In this document: piece after piece, positions 51,893 to 62,014 of the stretch
How the letters are laid out: every line of letters starts with the position of its first letter
Numbering within the stretch: the stretch's first letter is position 1
DNA from: CBDCWT01 sp965223305
GTDB taxonomy: Bacteria > Planctomycetota > Planctomycetia > Pirellulales > Pirellulaceae
Reading direction: 5' to 3'
NCBI GenBank assembly: GCA_965223305.1
Contig: CBDCWT010000061.1
Coordinates: 62,001-126,000, forward strand
DNA length: 64,000 nucleotides
Made by a program: the position numbers and the translations under genes
The notes under the pieces: model-generated
What the model saw: only the letters and a program-made list of their open reading frames with translations
What the model was told of the DNA's origin: nothing
Database searches by the model: none

Positions 51893-52866
51893 ACAGACTC
51901 TGGCGAGTTCGGCTACGTCCAAAATCAGCCGCTGGGCGTTAGCCCACGGTTCCCCCCAAACCGGATGCTAACGCATTCCGGCTGATTGAGCCGAGGGCGT
52001 GCATGGCTAGAGCTGTAGCTCGCGGAACGGTGTATTCCGGCGCTGAGCGTCAGTCAGTACTTGCCGGAACGGCGCGGCAGGGAGTCCGACGCGCATGGAT
52101 AGCTTATTGCGCCGCTTGTTACGGCCTACTTCTCCGATCGAGTTCCGCCAAACTCTGGCGAGTTCGGCTACGTTCCAAATCAGCCGCTGGGCGTTAGCCC
52201 ACGGTTCCCCCCAAACCGGATGCTAACGCATTCCGGCTGATTGTGCCGAGGGCGTGCATGGCTAGAGCTGTAGGCCGGAACAAGCGGCGGGAGAAATGAC
52301 GATTTTCTAGCTCGGCGTGACCGCCGCGCCGCTGCGGCGCTCGCGGAGCGATTGTATTTGGCGCTGAGCGTCGGTGAGCACCTGCCGTAACGGCGCGGCA
52401 GGGAGTCCGGCGCGCATGGATAGCTTCTTGCGCCGCTTGTTACGGCCTACTTCTACTCCGATCGGTTCCGCCAAACTCTGGCGAGTTCGGCTACGTCCAA
52501 AATCAGCCGCTGGGCGTTAGCCCACGGTTCCCCCCCAAACCGGATGCTAACGCATTCCGGCTGATTGAGCCGAGGGCGTGCATGGCTAGAGCTGTAGGCC
52601 GTAACAAGCGGCGGGAGAGATGACGATTTTCTAGCTCGGCGTGACCGCCGCGCCGTTCCGGCGCTCGCGGAACGGTGTATTCCGGCGCCGAGCGTCAGTT
52701 AGCACCTGCCGGAACAGCGCGGCAGGGAGTCCGACGCGGATGGATAGCTTATTGCGCCGCTTGTTTCGGCCTACTTCCACGATCGGGTCCGCCAAACTCT
52801 GGCGAGTTCGGCTACATTCCAAATCTGCCGCAGGTGTTAGTTAGCCCACGGTTCCCCCCCAAAACG
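51893..52866. repeat. Tandem array of composite intergenic repeats (~321-bp period)
   Basis: The motif TGGCGAGTTCGGCTAC recurs at 51901, 52157, 52479 and 52800, giving spacings of 256, 322 and 321 bp. A full unit contains GAGTTCGGCTACGTCCAAAA, CAGCCGCTGGGCGTTAGCCC, CCGGATGCTAACGCATTCCG, GCCGAGGGCGTGCATGGCTA, the TAGGCCGGAACAAGCGGCGG arm, CATGGATAGCTTATTGCGCC and the complementary CGCCGCTTGTTACGGCCTAC arm. The array fills the 1.2-kb gap between the LRR gene and the glycosyltransferase 3' end. Open frames crossing it are artefacts. Confidence 0.8.
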
Positions 52867-52887
52867 CCGTGCCCTCCATCCTGATGA

Positions 52888-54099
52888 TCATGTTGATCCT
52901 GTCTTCTGCTCTTTTGACAGCACTCGCCGGTAAACAGCCGCCACACCGGCTGCCATTGCCTGGTCTGAAAAGTGTTCCGCCTGCCGCCGCCGTGCCTGCT
53001 CGCGGATCGTGGCCCAGTCCCGGCGGCCTGTTACCAGGTCCTGCATCTGGCCAGCCAACTGTTCGGCGTCACCCGGATCGGCGAGCAGACCACTGACCCC
53101 GTGCTCGATCGCTTCCGGGACCCCCTGCACGCGCGTGGCAATCACGGGCACACCTGCGGCCATCGCCTCGAGCACCACCATCGGCAGCCCCTCGCCGAAT
53201 AAGCTGGGGAGTACAAACATGTCCATCTGTGCTAACTCGGCCGCGACGTTGTCCGTAAAACCGATCCAGTCGATCGCGTCGCCAAGCGACATTGCATCCA
53301 CACTCGCCGAGATACTCTGCCGATAATCCTCGGACTCGAACGGTCCCACAGCGCGCAAACGGACGTCTGCGCCTGCGACCCGCAGTCGTCTCAGAGCCTC
53401 CAATAGCACCTCGAGCCCCTTACGCGGGCGGAACAAGGCGACGGTCCCGATCGTCCAGGTCGCAGCGGGTGGCGTCGCGCCGCGAAACTGGCTGGGTGCA
53501 GGCACGCCGTTGGGAACGACTGTGATCAGCTCGTCTGCGTAGCCGCTCGACTGCATATGATCCGAGAGGCTTCGCGAAACGGTAATCAGTCCGTTCGCTC
53601 CCCGCAGAGAGAGTCTTTCGTGTGCTGCATTGAGCCAATTTCGCACCCGATTTGTCGAGTCACGAACGGTTGGGCTGTGAACATGGTAGACGAACGGCAC
53701 GTGGCAGAGATGAGCAGCCAGCCGACCGATCAAAGCGCTCCGCGGAGTGTGGGCATGAATCAGCGAATACCCTTCGCGACGCACGATCCTGGCCACCTGC
53801 CAGGCGGGTGTGAAGTCCAAGCGATGCCGCATGGCAGTCTCGAACAGCGGCGCTTGCGAGAGGCGCACCTTGGGAAAACGAGCTGGCTTGACGCACGCGA
53901 ACCCTACCGCGAATCCGGCTTTGGGAAGTCCGCCAGCCAACAGGTCCTGCACGCGTTCGGCGCCCGAATAGTACTCGCCGTTGATCACATGCAGCACCTT
54001 GGCCGGAGCGCTGTCTTCCGATGGAGCGACCTCGGCCAGGTCACAGGGCATGGTCGCGATCGTGGGGGGGGCGATAGAGGTGTCCGTTTGGAGATCCAT
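52888..54099 (-). CDS. GT4-family glycosyltransferase
   Basis: ATG at 54099 (403 aa); a TTG at 54165 would extend it by 22 residues. The N-domain starts VLHVINGEYYSGAERVQDLL, the usual GT-B opening with the glycine loop. The C-domain has GTVALFRPRKGLEVLLEAL and the nucleotide-sugar-binding FVLPSLFGEGLPMVVLEAMA (E-x7-E type), then ATRVQGVPEAI. Such enzymes add a sugar from a nucleotide donor to lipid-linked or surface polysaccharides. No other polysaccharide gene is nearby, so the acceptor is unknown. Its last codons lie next to the GATCATGTTGATCCTGTCTT repeat. Confidence 0.85.
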   Translation of the reverse strand: MDLQTDTSIAPPTIATMPCDLAEVAPSEDSAPAKVLHVINGEYYSGAERVQDLLAGGLPKAGFAVGFACVKPARFPKVRLSQAPLFETAMRHRLDFTPAWQVARIVRREGYSLIHAHTPRSALIGRLAAHLCHVPFVYHVHSPTVRDSTNRVRNWLNAAHERLSLRGANGLITVSRSLSDHMQSSGYADELITVVPNGVPAPSQFRGATPPAATWTIGTVALFRPRKGLEVLLEALRRLRVAGADVRLRAVGPFESEDYRQSISASVDAMSLGDAIDWIGFTDNVAAELAQMDMFVLPSLFGEGLPMVVLEAMAAGVPVIATRVQGVPEAIEHGVSGLLADPGDAEQLAGQMQDLVTGRRDWATIREQARRRQAEHFSDQAMAAGVAAVYRRVLSKEQKTGST

Positions 54100-54232
54100 G
54101 AATCCAGTAGCAGTTTCAGAACGACGTAGTCGGCACACCGCCCGTTCCGTGGCCGTTGGGCTCAAGTAGTCAGCACGCTCCGTCTACCGTAACTGGCAAA
54201 AGCGGACGGCACGCGGAGCGTGCCTGCTACTG

Positions 54233-55860
54233 TTACATTACGGCGAAGTAGTTTTCTACGGCGAAGTCGAACGCCTCGGGGGTGAGCTCCGCCTCGCAGC
54301 CTTGGTAGTAGCAATGGTTGAGAACCTGCTGCAACAGGTCTCGCGGTTGGCAATTCCGAAACGGCCGGTTGACAGCTCGATAGTGTTTCTCGATCAGGTA
54401 GTCGATCGCTTCCTGATTGTATTCGAATCCCAGCTTCGGACAGAAGATCTCGAAGAGCTTGCGAAACTCATTTTCGGAAGGGTCGATCACTTCGATCTTG
54501 TAAGGAATTCGTCGCAAGAACGCCTCGTCCACGAGATCCTTCGGCTCAAGGTTGGTCGAGAACACGATCAGTTGGTCGAAAGGAACCTGGATCTTCTTGC
54601 CGTTGCCCATATTGAGGAAGTCATACCGCTTTTCCAGCGGCACAATCCAGCGGTTCAACAATTCATCGGTGCTCATCCGCTGCCGTCCAAAGTCGTCAAT
54701 CACCAACGTTCCACAGTTACTCTTGAGCTGCATCGGAGATTCGCTGATGCCGGTGGCGTCGTTCTTGTTGACTTCGAGATTATTCATCGTCAACTCACCA
54801 CCCACGACAATCGTCGGCCGTTTGATGCGGATCCAGCGCTTATCTACCTTCGTCGAGTCCAGTAAGCCGGTATGCTCTTTGAGAGGTGCCGCCTCGTGGT
54901 TCATCGGATCAAAGAGCCGCATGATCTCACCGTCGACTCCGATCGCTCGGGGCACCCAGATATGCTCGCCGAAGGCGCTCGTGACCCGTTCGGCGATGCT
55001 GGTTTTGCCGTTTCCGGGCGCGCCAAACAGGAACAGGCCGCGGCCCGAGTTGATTGCCGGCCCGAGCCGGTCCAGCATACGAGGGTTGATGAGTAGGTCC
55101 GAAAACGCGCGCTCCAGGTCGTCCGCGGTGGGGTGTTGGCCGCTAGAGATTGGGCTTCCACGCTCGCGATGTAGTCCTCCAAAGAAACCGGAGCGGCACC
55201 AAAGTAGGTGCAATGTTGGTTCAGCCGCCGCGCTCGCTCACGGCCGATATCGGTCAGCTGGTAGACGTAGTCGTTCATGGGAGCTGTGTCCCGGTAAACA
55301 ACCAGTTGGTCTTGTTTGAGTTGTTGCAGCACGTCGTCGATCATCACAAACGGCAGTTTGACGTGGTCGGCGAGCACTCTGCCGGCGGCATCTCCGCGGG
55401 CCAGCAGCAGCTTCAGGAGCAGCGCTTCGACCTCGCTTTCGCCGAGACCGCTCTCAGCCAGGCAGCTGGGTTCGAGAGGCACGAACTCTTCGGCCGTTTC
55501 CCCGGCAACGGGGCTTATCGTCGCGGGCCTAGCCGGCTCGGATGGCACCATAGGATCCTCTTGCTGCAGCAGCTGCGCAGTTTGCTCGATAACCTCATCC
55601 GCTCTCGTGGCCGCAGTCTCAGCTGTGGCGGGCTCCTCGTCCCACTGAGTCTCTTCCACTTCTCCAGGCGAGTCGCCCGCCAGCCGGTGGATGCGAGCCA
55701 GCAGCGAGGCCAGCTTGTCGTCGTCCGCCGGTCCCCCGGGTTGGGTGGCCTCGACGGCCTGCCAATCTGCAGCGTCGGGTTCTTGGCCTGCACCGGCGAG
55801 TCGCTCCAGCAATTTGTCGTCGTCGAGGTTTGGCATCGGCGTTTCCGTTTTTCTTCTCAT
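54233..55860 (-). pseudogene. AAA ATPase gene with an internal frameshift
   Basis: Two overlapping frames make one protein. The first (from 55860) has an acidic N-terminus (MPNLDDDKLLERLAGAG) and a winged-helix-like part (GRVLADHVKLPFVMIDDVLQ). It reaches SLEDYIASVEAQSLA, then loses sense. The second resumes with SGQHPTADDLERAFSDLLIN and carries Walker A GAPGNGKTS, Walker B TLVIDDFG, IVFSTNLEPKDLVDEAFLRR and a C-terminal helical lid to 54233. The shift lies around 55140-55160. The intact fusion would be about 540 aa. This is a single-base error, a real lesion, or, less likely, programmed frameshifting. The ATPase domain itself is intact; the substrate is unknown. Confidence 0.8.
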
Positions 55861-56008
55861 CGATCAGTGAGGGCGACAGGCCCGGCGGATAGCAGCTGCG
55901 CTGAGAACCGGTAATCAAACGTAGGTTCCGCTGCATTTACCGTCAAAGAAGACGACAATCTAGCCCACCAAGGCGACGATCGTGAGGATTGCAAGGACTA
56001 CGGCGATT

Positions 56009-57568
56009 CTAGCGCAGGAACAGCAACACGTAGATCGTCGCCAGGGCGATTTGGGCGACTGCGAAGGGGATGGCCGCCTTGACGAACGCGACAAAAGTCA
56101 GTGGCAGCTTGTGTTTGTGAATGATCGTCACGGCCACCAGCGTGGAGGCCGATCCGATTGGGGTCAGGTTTCCACCGAGGTTGGCGCCAAAGACAACCGA
56201 CCACCAGAGGCCCGACTCGACGGTGGCCCCGTCGGCCACCGGAGCCCCCAGACCGGCCAGAATACTCGCCAGCATGGCGGCCAACGGGATGTTGTCGGTC
56301 ACACTGCTCAGCGTGGCTGCGCCAATCAACAGCATGACAGTATCCCGCCAATTCGCCGTCGATGCGGTGATGTCGACCGCAGCTGCCTGCACGGCGCTGC
56401 CGATGGCCGTCAACACTTGCGCGTGCTCCATCACATAAATCACCACGAACAAGGCCATAAAGAAACCAAGCAGATCCCAATCGACAGACTTGTAGAACTG
56501 ATCAACTTCGCTTTTGTACCGGACCAGCATGAGGCTCGCGAATGCCAACGCAATGAACCCCATGCCAAGATGCTTGATGTTGGCCGGCAAGATAGACGCG
56601 GTAGCGATGCAGATGATAAACAGTACGAGCATCACGACGCCGAACCAGAAAAACCCCCAACTCTCGACGCCGTCATTTTCGTCGAAACTCGAGACGAGTT
56701 GCGCCGCGGTTTCCCGGTCTGCGGCAGACGATAACCTGCGCACAGCAAACAACCGCGCCCCCATCCAGATCGTCAGCGCGGTGGCGACCAGCACGTAGGG
56801 CGACGCCTTCACAAAAAACATCACGAAGCTGATGTGCGCCGTCGTACCCACGATAATGTTGGGCACAGAGCTGATAAGTGTGAGCAGCCCCCCGATGTTG
56901 GTCAGCAACCCTTCGATGAGCAAGAAACCGAGCAGTTTGTCTCGCCGGCCAAGTTTCTCGAGCGAGACCACGGTCAGCGAACCGACGATGATCATTGCAG
57001 TGACGTTGTTCAGTACCGCCGAGAAGACGACAGTCATGATGCCGTAAAACCAAAGCAGCAGAAGCGGATCTCCCCGCGACGCCTTGGTGACCTTGATGGC
57101 GATCCAGGTGAAGAGACCTGATTTGCTCGTTACATCGACAAACAAACTAGAACCCAGAATGATGGCAATTACGCTCCAATTGATGCCGGGAATGTAGACC
57201 GGCATGTCCAACCGGTGCCCACCTACATGAACCGTCTCGGTCTCGTCTGCACCGGCGTCCGGCTCGGCTGGCAGATGCACTTCAATCGGATGCTCGTAGT
57301 CCGGCTCGGTATCAAGAACGTATTCGCCATCGACCCGCTCGACTTCCACGAGTTCATGGCTCCCGATCACGACGCGATCAAAAGGCAAAACATCAAAGGC
57401 AGCGCCGAGCAGCAAACAGCCAACAGCGAACAAACCGGCGATCAGGGATTTCTTGGCGTGGATTTTTTCTTCGAGGGCGAGGCAGACGATGAGCCCCACC
57501 AGGAGGACAGCGAAAAGTGCGGTGGTTGCGGCGGAGACCTCGTGCGCGCCGAGTGGCAGGTTGCTCAT
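56009..57568 (-). CDS. Sodium/proton antiporter-like membrane protein (SLC13/ArsB superfamily)
   Basis: 519 aa with about 11-12 membrane segments. Characteristic segments are VIAIILGSSLFVDVTSKSGLF, VFSAVLNNVTAMIIVGSLTV (NN motif), LLIEGLLTNIGGLLTLISSVPNIIVG, and in the second half LLIGAATLSSVTDNIPLAAM and VFGANLGGNLTPIGSASTLV. This two-fold NxP/GGxxTP arrangement is typical of the ion-transporter (NhaD/ArsB) superfamily. A hydrophilic loop (about 70-125) between helices 2 and 3 is extra. It is downstream of, and cotranscribed with, a universal-stress protein that may regulate it. The exact ion is not determined. Confidence 0.82.
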   Translation of the reverse strand: MSNLPLGAHEVSAATTALFAVLLVGLIVCLALEEKIHAKKSLIAGLFAVGCLLLGAAFDVLPFDRVVIGSHELVEVERVDGEYVLDTEPDYEHPIEVHLPAEPDAGADETETVHVGGHRLDMPVYIPGINWSVIAIILGSSLFVDVTSKSGLFTWIAIKVTKASRGDPLLLLWFYGIMTVVFSAVLNNVTAMIIVGSLTVVSLEKLGRRDKLLGFLLIEGLLTNIGGLLTLISSVPNIIVGTTAHISFVMFFVKASPYVLVATALTIWMGARLFAVRRLSSAADRETAAQLVSSFDENDGVESWGFFWFGVVMLVLFIICIATASILPANIKHLGMGFIALAFASLMLVRYKSEVDQFYKSVDWDLLGFFMALFVVIYVMEHAQVLTAIGSAVQAAAVDITASTANWRDTVMLLIGAATLSSVTDNIPLAAMLASILAGLGAPVADGATVESGLWWSVVFGANLGGNLTPIGSASTLVAVTIIHKHKLPLTFVAFVKAAIPFAVAQIALATIYVLLFLR

Positions 57569-57588
57569 TTGTGATTCCCTTCTTACGG

Positions 57589-58503
57589 CTATGCCGGCTG
57601 TGCCTTGCAGCCGCGACGCATCTGGGGCGTTTCCAACTGCGAATTACAGCAGCAGCAACGGCGTCTGACGTAACTCGACCGCCAGGGATAGGCGGCACCG
57701 TGCATGGCCAGTTGGTCTTCGTCTTTTGTATTCATGACCACCAAGTCGATTTGGTGTTCCTCGATCAGCCGCTTGTAGTCGCCCAGCTGGTGGCCCAGCG
57801 TGACGGACTCGTGGATCTCGACGTGAGCTGCTGCCGCCGAGAGTACCTCTTTGCAGGATAAGATATAGTCCCGCGGTTCCTTCATGAGTCGCTCCAGTAG
57901 GGCCTCCCGGGCTTCGTCGGTTTCGATCGTAGGAATCCTAGAGATCGTCTCGATGTATCTCTCGAAGGTGGCCTCATCTTCCACGTGTGCCAGCCATAAG
58001 CGGCCGCCCGGCTCGGAGAGCCGAGCGGCAAAGCTGACTAGATGGTGGTCTCCGCTCAGATGATCGGTGATCGCCATCACCCGCTGGCGCGAGCCGAACG
58101 TGGTTTGTGGATCCGGATTCGCTGCCGGTGCCGGCAGCAGAAGGACCGGTTGCTGCGTGGCCTGGGTGAGCACGTCTACGAAAACACCCAGGCTGAACGG
58201 GTAGTCGTTAGCTGGTCGCTTGAGATTCCGGTAGGTACAGACCAAGTCCGGACTGAAATCCTCGACGAGTTGAAGTAGTTGACGAACTTCCAGGAAATCA
58301 CTGTCCTGAACCAGCCGGGTAGAGAACGGACCGTTGGTGGCAGACGACCCGAGGAAACTGAGTGCCGCTTGCTCGAACACCTTGGCGCTGCTGGAATCGA
58401 GCGTGGTCACGACGAGTATCGATCGCAACTCGACCTGCTCGGGGACAAAAGCCGGTTTGTCCGCCGCTTTGAACACGCTTTCAAATTGATCGATGTTGGT
58501 CAT
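57589..58503 (-). CDS. Universal-stress (UspA-like) protein with C-terminal frameshift
   Basis: 304 aa as it reads. The middle and C-terminal parts match tandem Usp domains: VMAITDHLSGDHHLVSFAARL and EEHQIDLVVMNTKDEDQLAM. After HGAAYP the frame runs into WRSSYVRRRCCCCNSQLE. Reading one base earlier at the GGG run (57685-57687) gives LAVELRQTPLLLL and a stop at 57644-57646, the usual Usp ending (final beta strand). So one base is missing, in the sequence or in the organism. The protein probably binds nucleotide and modulates the antiporter encoded 20-75 bp downstream. Confidence 0.78.
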   Translation of the reverse strand: MTNIDQFESVFKAADKPAFVPEQVELRSILVVTTLDSSSAKVFEQAALSFLGSSATNGPFSTRLVQDSDFLEVRQLLQLVEDFSPDLVCTYRNLKRPANDYPFSLGVFVDVLTQATQQPVLLLPAPAANPDPQTTFGSRQRVMAITDHLSGDHHLVSFAARLSEPGGRLWLAHVEDEATFERYIETISRIPTIETDEAREALLERLMKEPRDYILSCKEVLSAAAAHVEIHESVTLGHQLGDYKRLIEEHQIDLVVMNTKDEDQLAMHGAAYPWRSSYVRRRCCCCNSQLETPQMRRGCKAQPA

Positions 58504-58805
58504 GCGAGGTACCCCTGTGATCCGGCTGGAATGCGGAAAAACTATCGCCTGTCGCTCGGCGACGCAACCGCCCCTGTGGCGATGTGATGATTGGAATCGA
58601 CAGCCGACGTCGCTCGGCTCATGTCACAGGCAGCCCGCCGCCCGCCGCGCCGTAGCCACGCCATGTCAACCGCCCGGACTGCCGGGAAGAGGGCACTCAG
58701 CTGCCGCTAGCGACCTACAGAAACGAGGCCTAATACGCTAGAATCCTCGGCAAACGCTGCTGAATCGACGACGACGGTTACTTCGCAAACTAGGACTGCC
58801 AGAGT
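58504..58805. other. Divergent spacer between Usp gene and acnA
   Basis: This 302-bp gene-free region presumably holds promoters of the Usp/antiporter operon and of aconitase. No repeat of the window's families was seen, and no promoter or operator could be assigned confidently. Confidence 0.4.
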
Positions 58806-61514
58806 ATGAGTGGAAACAAGATCGACCCGTTTGGCGCCCGTGATACGTTTGAGACAGCTGACGGCCCCGTCGGAATTTACCGGATCCGCCGCCTGGAGGA
58901 CCGCGGGATCACCAACATCGCGCGATTGCCCTACTCGATTCGTGTGCTACTCGAATCGGTGCTGCGGTGCTGCGACGGCACGGTGGTTACTCGCGACGAT
59001 GTGCAGCATCTGGCAGGTTGGCAGGCGGATCGACCGGCCGCTGTCGAGATCCCCTTCAAACCTGCTCGCGTGGTGCTGCAAGATTTCACCGGCGTGCCCG
59101 CTGTCGTGGACCTTGCCGCAATGCGCAGCGCCATGCAGCGGCTGGGGGGTGACCCCAAGAAGATCAATCCGTTGATTCCTGTTGACCTGGTAATCGACCA
59201 TTCGGTTCAAGTCGACTCGTTCGGCTCGGCCGCTGCGCTGCAACAAAATGTCGAATTGGAGTTTCAGCGAAACCGCGAACGGTATGAGTTTCTGCGGTGG
59301 GGCCAGCAGGCGTTCGACAACTTCCGTGTGGTGCCACCGAATGTGGGGATTGTGCATCAGGTGAATCTTGAGTTCTTGGCACGGGGCGCGTTTCTCCGCC
59401 AGGACGACATTGGTCCGGTCGCGATTCCCGACACGTTGGTTGGAACCGACAGCCATACCACCATGATCAACGGCCTGGGGGTGGTTGGCTGGGGCGTCGG
59501 GGGAATCGAGGCGGAGGCCGTGATGCTGGGACAGCCACTCTACATGCTGATGCCCGAGGTGGTAGGGATGGAACTTGTCGGGAGCTTGCCGGCTGGCGCC
59601 ACGGCCACCGACATGGTGTTAACCGTGACTGAGCTCTTGCGAAAGGAAGGAGTCGTCGGCAAGTTCGTCGAGTTCTTTGGAGACGGAGTCGGCACGATGG
59701 CGCTGGCGGATCGCGCCACGATCGCCAACATGGCGCCTGAATACGGTGCCACGATGGGTTTCTTCCCATTCGACGAGGAGTCGTTGGCGTACCTCCGGCG
59801 CACTGGGCGCGAGGAAAAAGACGTCGAATTCGTCGAGCGATACACGAAGGAGCTCGGTATTTTTCGCACGAACGACGCAACAACTCCGGAATTCACAAAG
59901 ACTCTGAAACTAGACCTCACGACGGTCGAGTCCTCACTCGCCGGACCCAAACGGCCGCAAGACCGCGTGCCGCTTTCCGCGATGAAGCGACAGTTCCAGC
60001 AGACGTTGCGCGCACCGATTCAGCAACGAGGATTTGCCCTGGACGAGGAAGCGCTACAGCGCAGCGGCACGTTGCAAAACAACGGTGAATCCTCCGAGAT
60101 CGGCCACGGTGCGGTAGTCATCGCCGCGATCACTAGCTGTACCAATACCAGCAACCCTTCGGTCATGATCGCCGCCGGACTCCTAGCACAAAAGGCGGTC
60201 GCGCGCGGTCTGCGGGTCAAGCCGTATGTGAAGACGAGCCTGGCCCCAGGTTCCCGTGTGGTGAGTGACTACTTGGATAAAGCGGGTCTGACAGAACCCC
60301 TCGAGGAGCTGGGATTCCACACGGTGGGATACGGCTGCACCACCTGCATTGGAAACAGCGGGCCGCTGCCCGAGGCGGTCGCAACCGCCGTCCGCGAGGG
60401 AGATCTGGTTGCGTCCGCAGTATTGAGCGGCAATCGCAATTTCGAGGGCCGTGTGAATCCCCTGGTCAAGGCCAACTACTTGGCGAGCCCTCCCCTGGTG
60501 GTGGCCTACGCCTTGGCGGGCACCACAGACATCGACCTGGCCACGGAGCCGCTAGCGCAAGATGATGCCGGAGCAGATGTGTTCCTGCAGGATCTGTGGC
60601 CCACGCGCGACGAGGTGCAGCAGGCGCTGGATGCTGCAGTACAGCCGGAGATGTTTGCTGCCCGGTACCGCCGCGCGTTCGACGACAATGAGACTTGGAA
60701 TCGCATCTCGACCAGCGACGGCGATCTGTACGACTGGGAGGATGTCAGCACGTATATTCAAGAGCCTCCCTTCTTGGTTGACCTAGATCGAGAACCACCT
60801 CCCCTGGAACCCCTGCAAGGAGCGCGGGTACTGATGTTGCTGGGCGATTCGGTCACCACCGATCACATTTCCCCAGCCGGGTCGATCGCACAGGATAGCC
60901 CCGCTGGCCAGTTCTTGGTGGAACGGGGAGTGGCGCCTCGGGAATTCAACAGCTACGGCTCACGACGCGGAAACGACCGAGTGATGGTCCGCGGCACATT
61001 CGCCAACATCCGTCTGCGAAATCTGCTGGCACCTGGGACCGAGGGCGGTTGGACGCGGTGGCTGCCGAATGGCGAGCAAATGTCGGTCTACGAGGCTGCA
61101 CTGAAGTACCGCGCAGACAACGTTCCTTTGGTCGTGCTGGCAGGCGCGGAGTATGGTACCGGCAGTAGTCGTGACTGGGCCGCAAAGGGGACACACTTGC
61201 TAGGTGTGCGCGCTGTGATCGCGACTAGCTACGAACGAATCCACCGCAGCAATTTGGTAGGTATGGGAGTCTTGCCGCTGGAGTTCATCGCGCCGCACAC
61301 TTGGCGTTCGCTAGATCTGACGGGTGAAGAACGCTACGACATCGATGGTTTGGATGCCGGCCTGCAGCCGCTAGGCGAGCTGACCGTGCGCGCCACAGCT
61401 GCTGATAACACCACGAAGTCCTTTCAAGCCCGAGTGCGAATTGACACACCAGTAGAGCTCGATTACTACCGAAACGGGGGAATCCTACAAACCGTGCTGC
61501 GCGGACTTGTGTAG
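58806..61514 (+). CDS. acnA: Aconitate hydratase A
   Basis: 902 aa, the usual AcnA/IRP length. The start is MSGNKIDPFGARDTFE. Active-site segments include LVIDHSVQVD, GTDSHTTMINGLGVVGWGVG and the Fe-S ligand regions AITSCTNTSNPSVM and YGCTTCIGNSGPL (three Cys in total). The C-terminal swivel domain has NSYGSRRGNDRVMVRGTFAN and YGTGSSRDWAAKGT. It interconverts citrate and isocitrate in the TCA cycle. It is monocistronic here, with the next gene converging 23 bp after its stop. Confidence 0.97.
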   Translation: MSGNKIDPFGARDTFETADGPVGIYRIRRLEDRGITNIARLPYSIRVLLESVLRCCDGTVVTRDDVQHLAGWQADRPAAVEIPFKPARVVLQDFTGVPAVVDLAAMRSAMQRLGGDPKKINPLIPVDLVIDHSVQVDSFGSAAALQQNVELEFQRNRERYEFLRWGQQAFDNFRVVPPNVGIVHQVNLEFLARGAFLRQDDIGPVAIPDTLVGTDSHTTMINGLGVVGWGVGGIEAEAVMLGQPLYMLMPEVVGMELVGSLPAGATATDMVLTVTELLRKEGVVGKFVEFFGDGVGTMALADRATIANMAPEYGATMGFFPFDEESLAYLRRTGREEKDVEFVERYTKELGIFRTNDATTPEFTKTLKLDLTTVESSLAGPKRPQDRVPLSAMKRQFQQTLRAPIQQRGFALDEEALQRSGTLQNNGESSEIGHGAVVIAAITSCTNTSNPSVMIAAGLLAQKAVARGLRVKPYVKTSLAPGSRVVSDYLDKAGLTEPLEELGFHTVGYGCTTCIGNSGPLPEAVATAVREGDLVASAVLSGNRNFEGRVNPLVKANYLASPPLVVAYALAGTTDIDLATEPLAQDDAGADVFLQDLWPTRDEVQQALDAAVQPEMFAARYRRAFDDNETWNRISTSDGDLYDWEDVSTYIQEPPFLVDLDREPPPLEPLQGARVLMLLGDSVTTDHISPAGSIAQDSPAGQFLVERGVAPREFNSYGSRRGNDRVMVRGTFANIRLRNLLAPGTEGGWTRWLPNGEQMSVYEAALKYRADNVPLVVLAGAEYGTGSSRDWAAKGTHLLGVRAVIATSYERIHRSNLVGMGVLPLEFIAPHTWRSLDLTGEERYDIDGLDAGLQPLGELTVRATAADNTTKSFQARVRIDTPVELDYYRNGGILQTVLRGLV

Positions 61515-61537
61515 GCAGGTGTTGAAACCGATCCTAG

Positions 61538-62014
61538 CTAGAGCTCGTCAACCGTTTCGAGCTCTTGATGATAGTGCTCGATCGTCTGAGCTGGGCTGAG
61601 GTTAAAGTAGGCTCGGCCATCCGTTTCCCATTCGGGACCGTCCAAGCGAAAGACAGCCGTTGCGGCTCTGAGGTTGCTCACCGCTTCCACATCTTCCATG
61701 CCGCCGCCGACAACGGCTTCGAACTGAATTGTGACACCGACGAGGGCCCGCAGGTGGCCACTCGTTCGATCCCGGGCAAACGAGACCGGATTGTCGAATT
61801 CGCAGTTGGCCCAGCGCAGCCCCCGCGGCTTTCCACTTTGCTCAGCCAGCGTCAAGAAGCGCGCCTCCAGCCACTCCCGCCTGCGAAAAAAACGCTGCTT
61901 GGCCCGTGCGAAGAACTTCGACCGTAGCCGACTATGGACGAGCGGCCACAAAGAGAGGCCTGTGATTCCCAAGATCGCCACGACGGTTGCGAATACCCAC
62001 CAAGATTCCGACAT
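61538..62014 (-). CDS. Small single-pass membrane protein of unknown function
   Basis: ATG at 62014 (158 aa; TTG at 62023 adds three residues). One N-terminal helix (SWWVFATVVAILGITGLSLWPL) precedes a basic region (RLRSKFFARAKQRFFRRREW) and a soluble domain with GLRWANCEFDNPVSFARDRTSG and VTIQFEAVVGGGMEDVE. No known motif was recognised. Its 3' end converges on acnA. Confidence 0.6.
   Translation of the reverse strand: MSESWWVFATVVAILGITGLSLWPLVHSRLRSKFFARAKQRFFRRREWLEARFLTLAEQSGKPRGLRWANCEFDNPVSFARDRTSGHLRALVGVTIQFEAVVGGGMEDVEAVSNLRAATAVFRLDGPEWETDGRAYFNLSPAQTIEHYHQELETVDEL

Noticed and set aside
51893..52866. Possible CRISPR array, because of regular repeats
   Set aside because: The period is ~321 bp and whole units are near-identical. 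There are no short repeats separated by unique spacers, and no cas genes.
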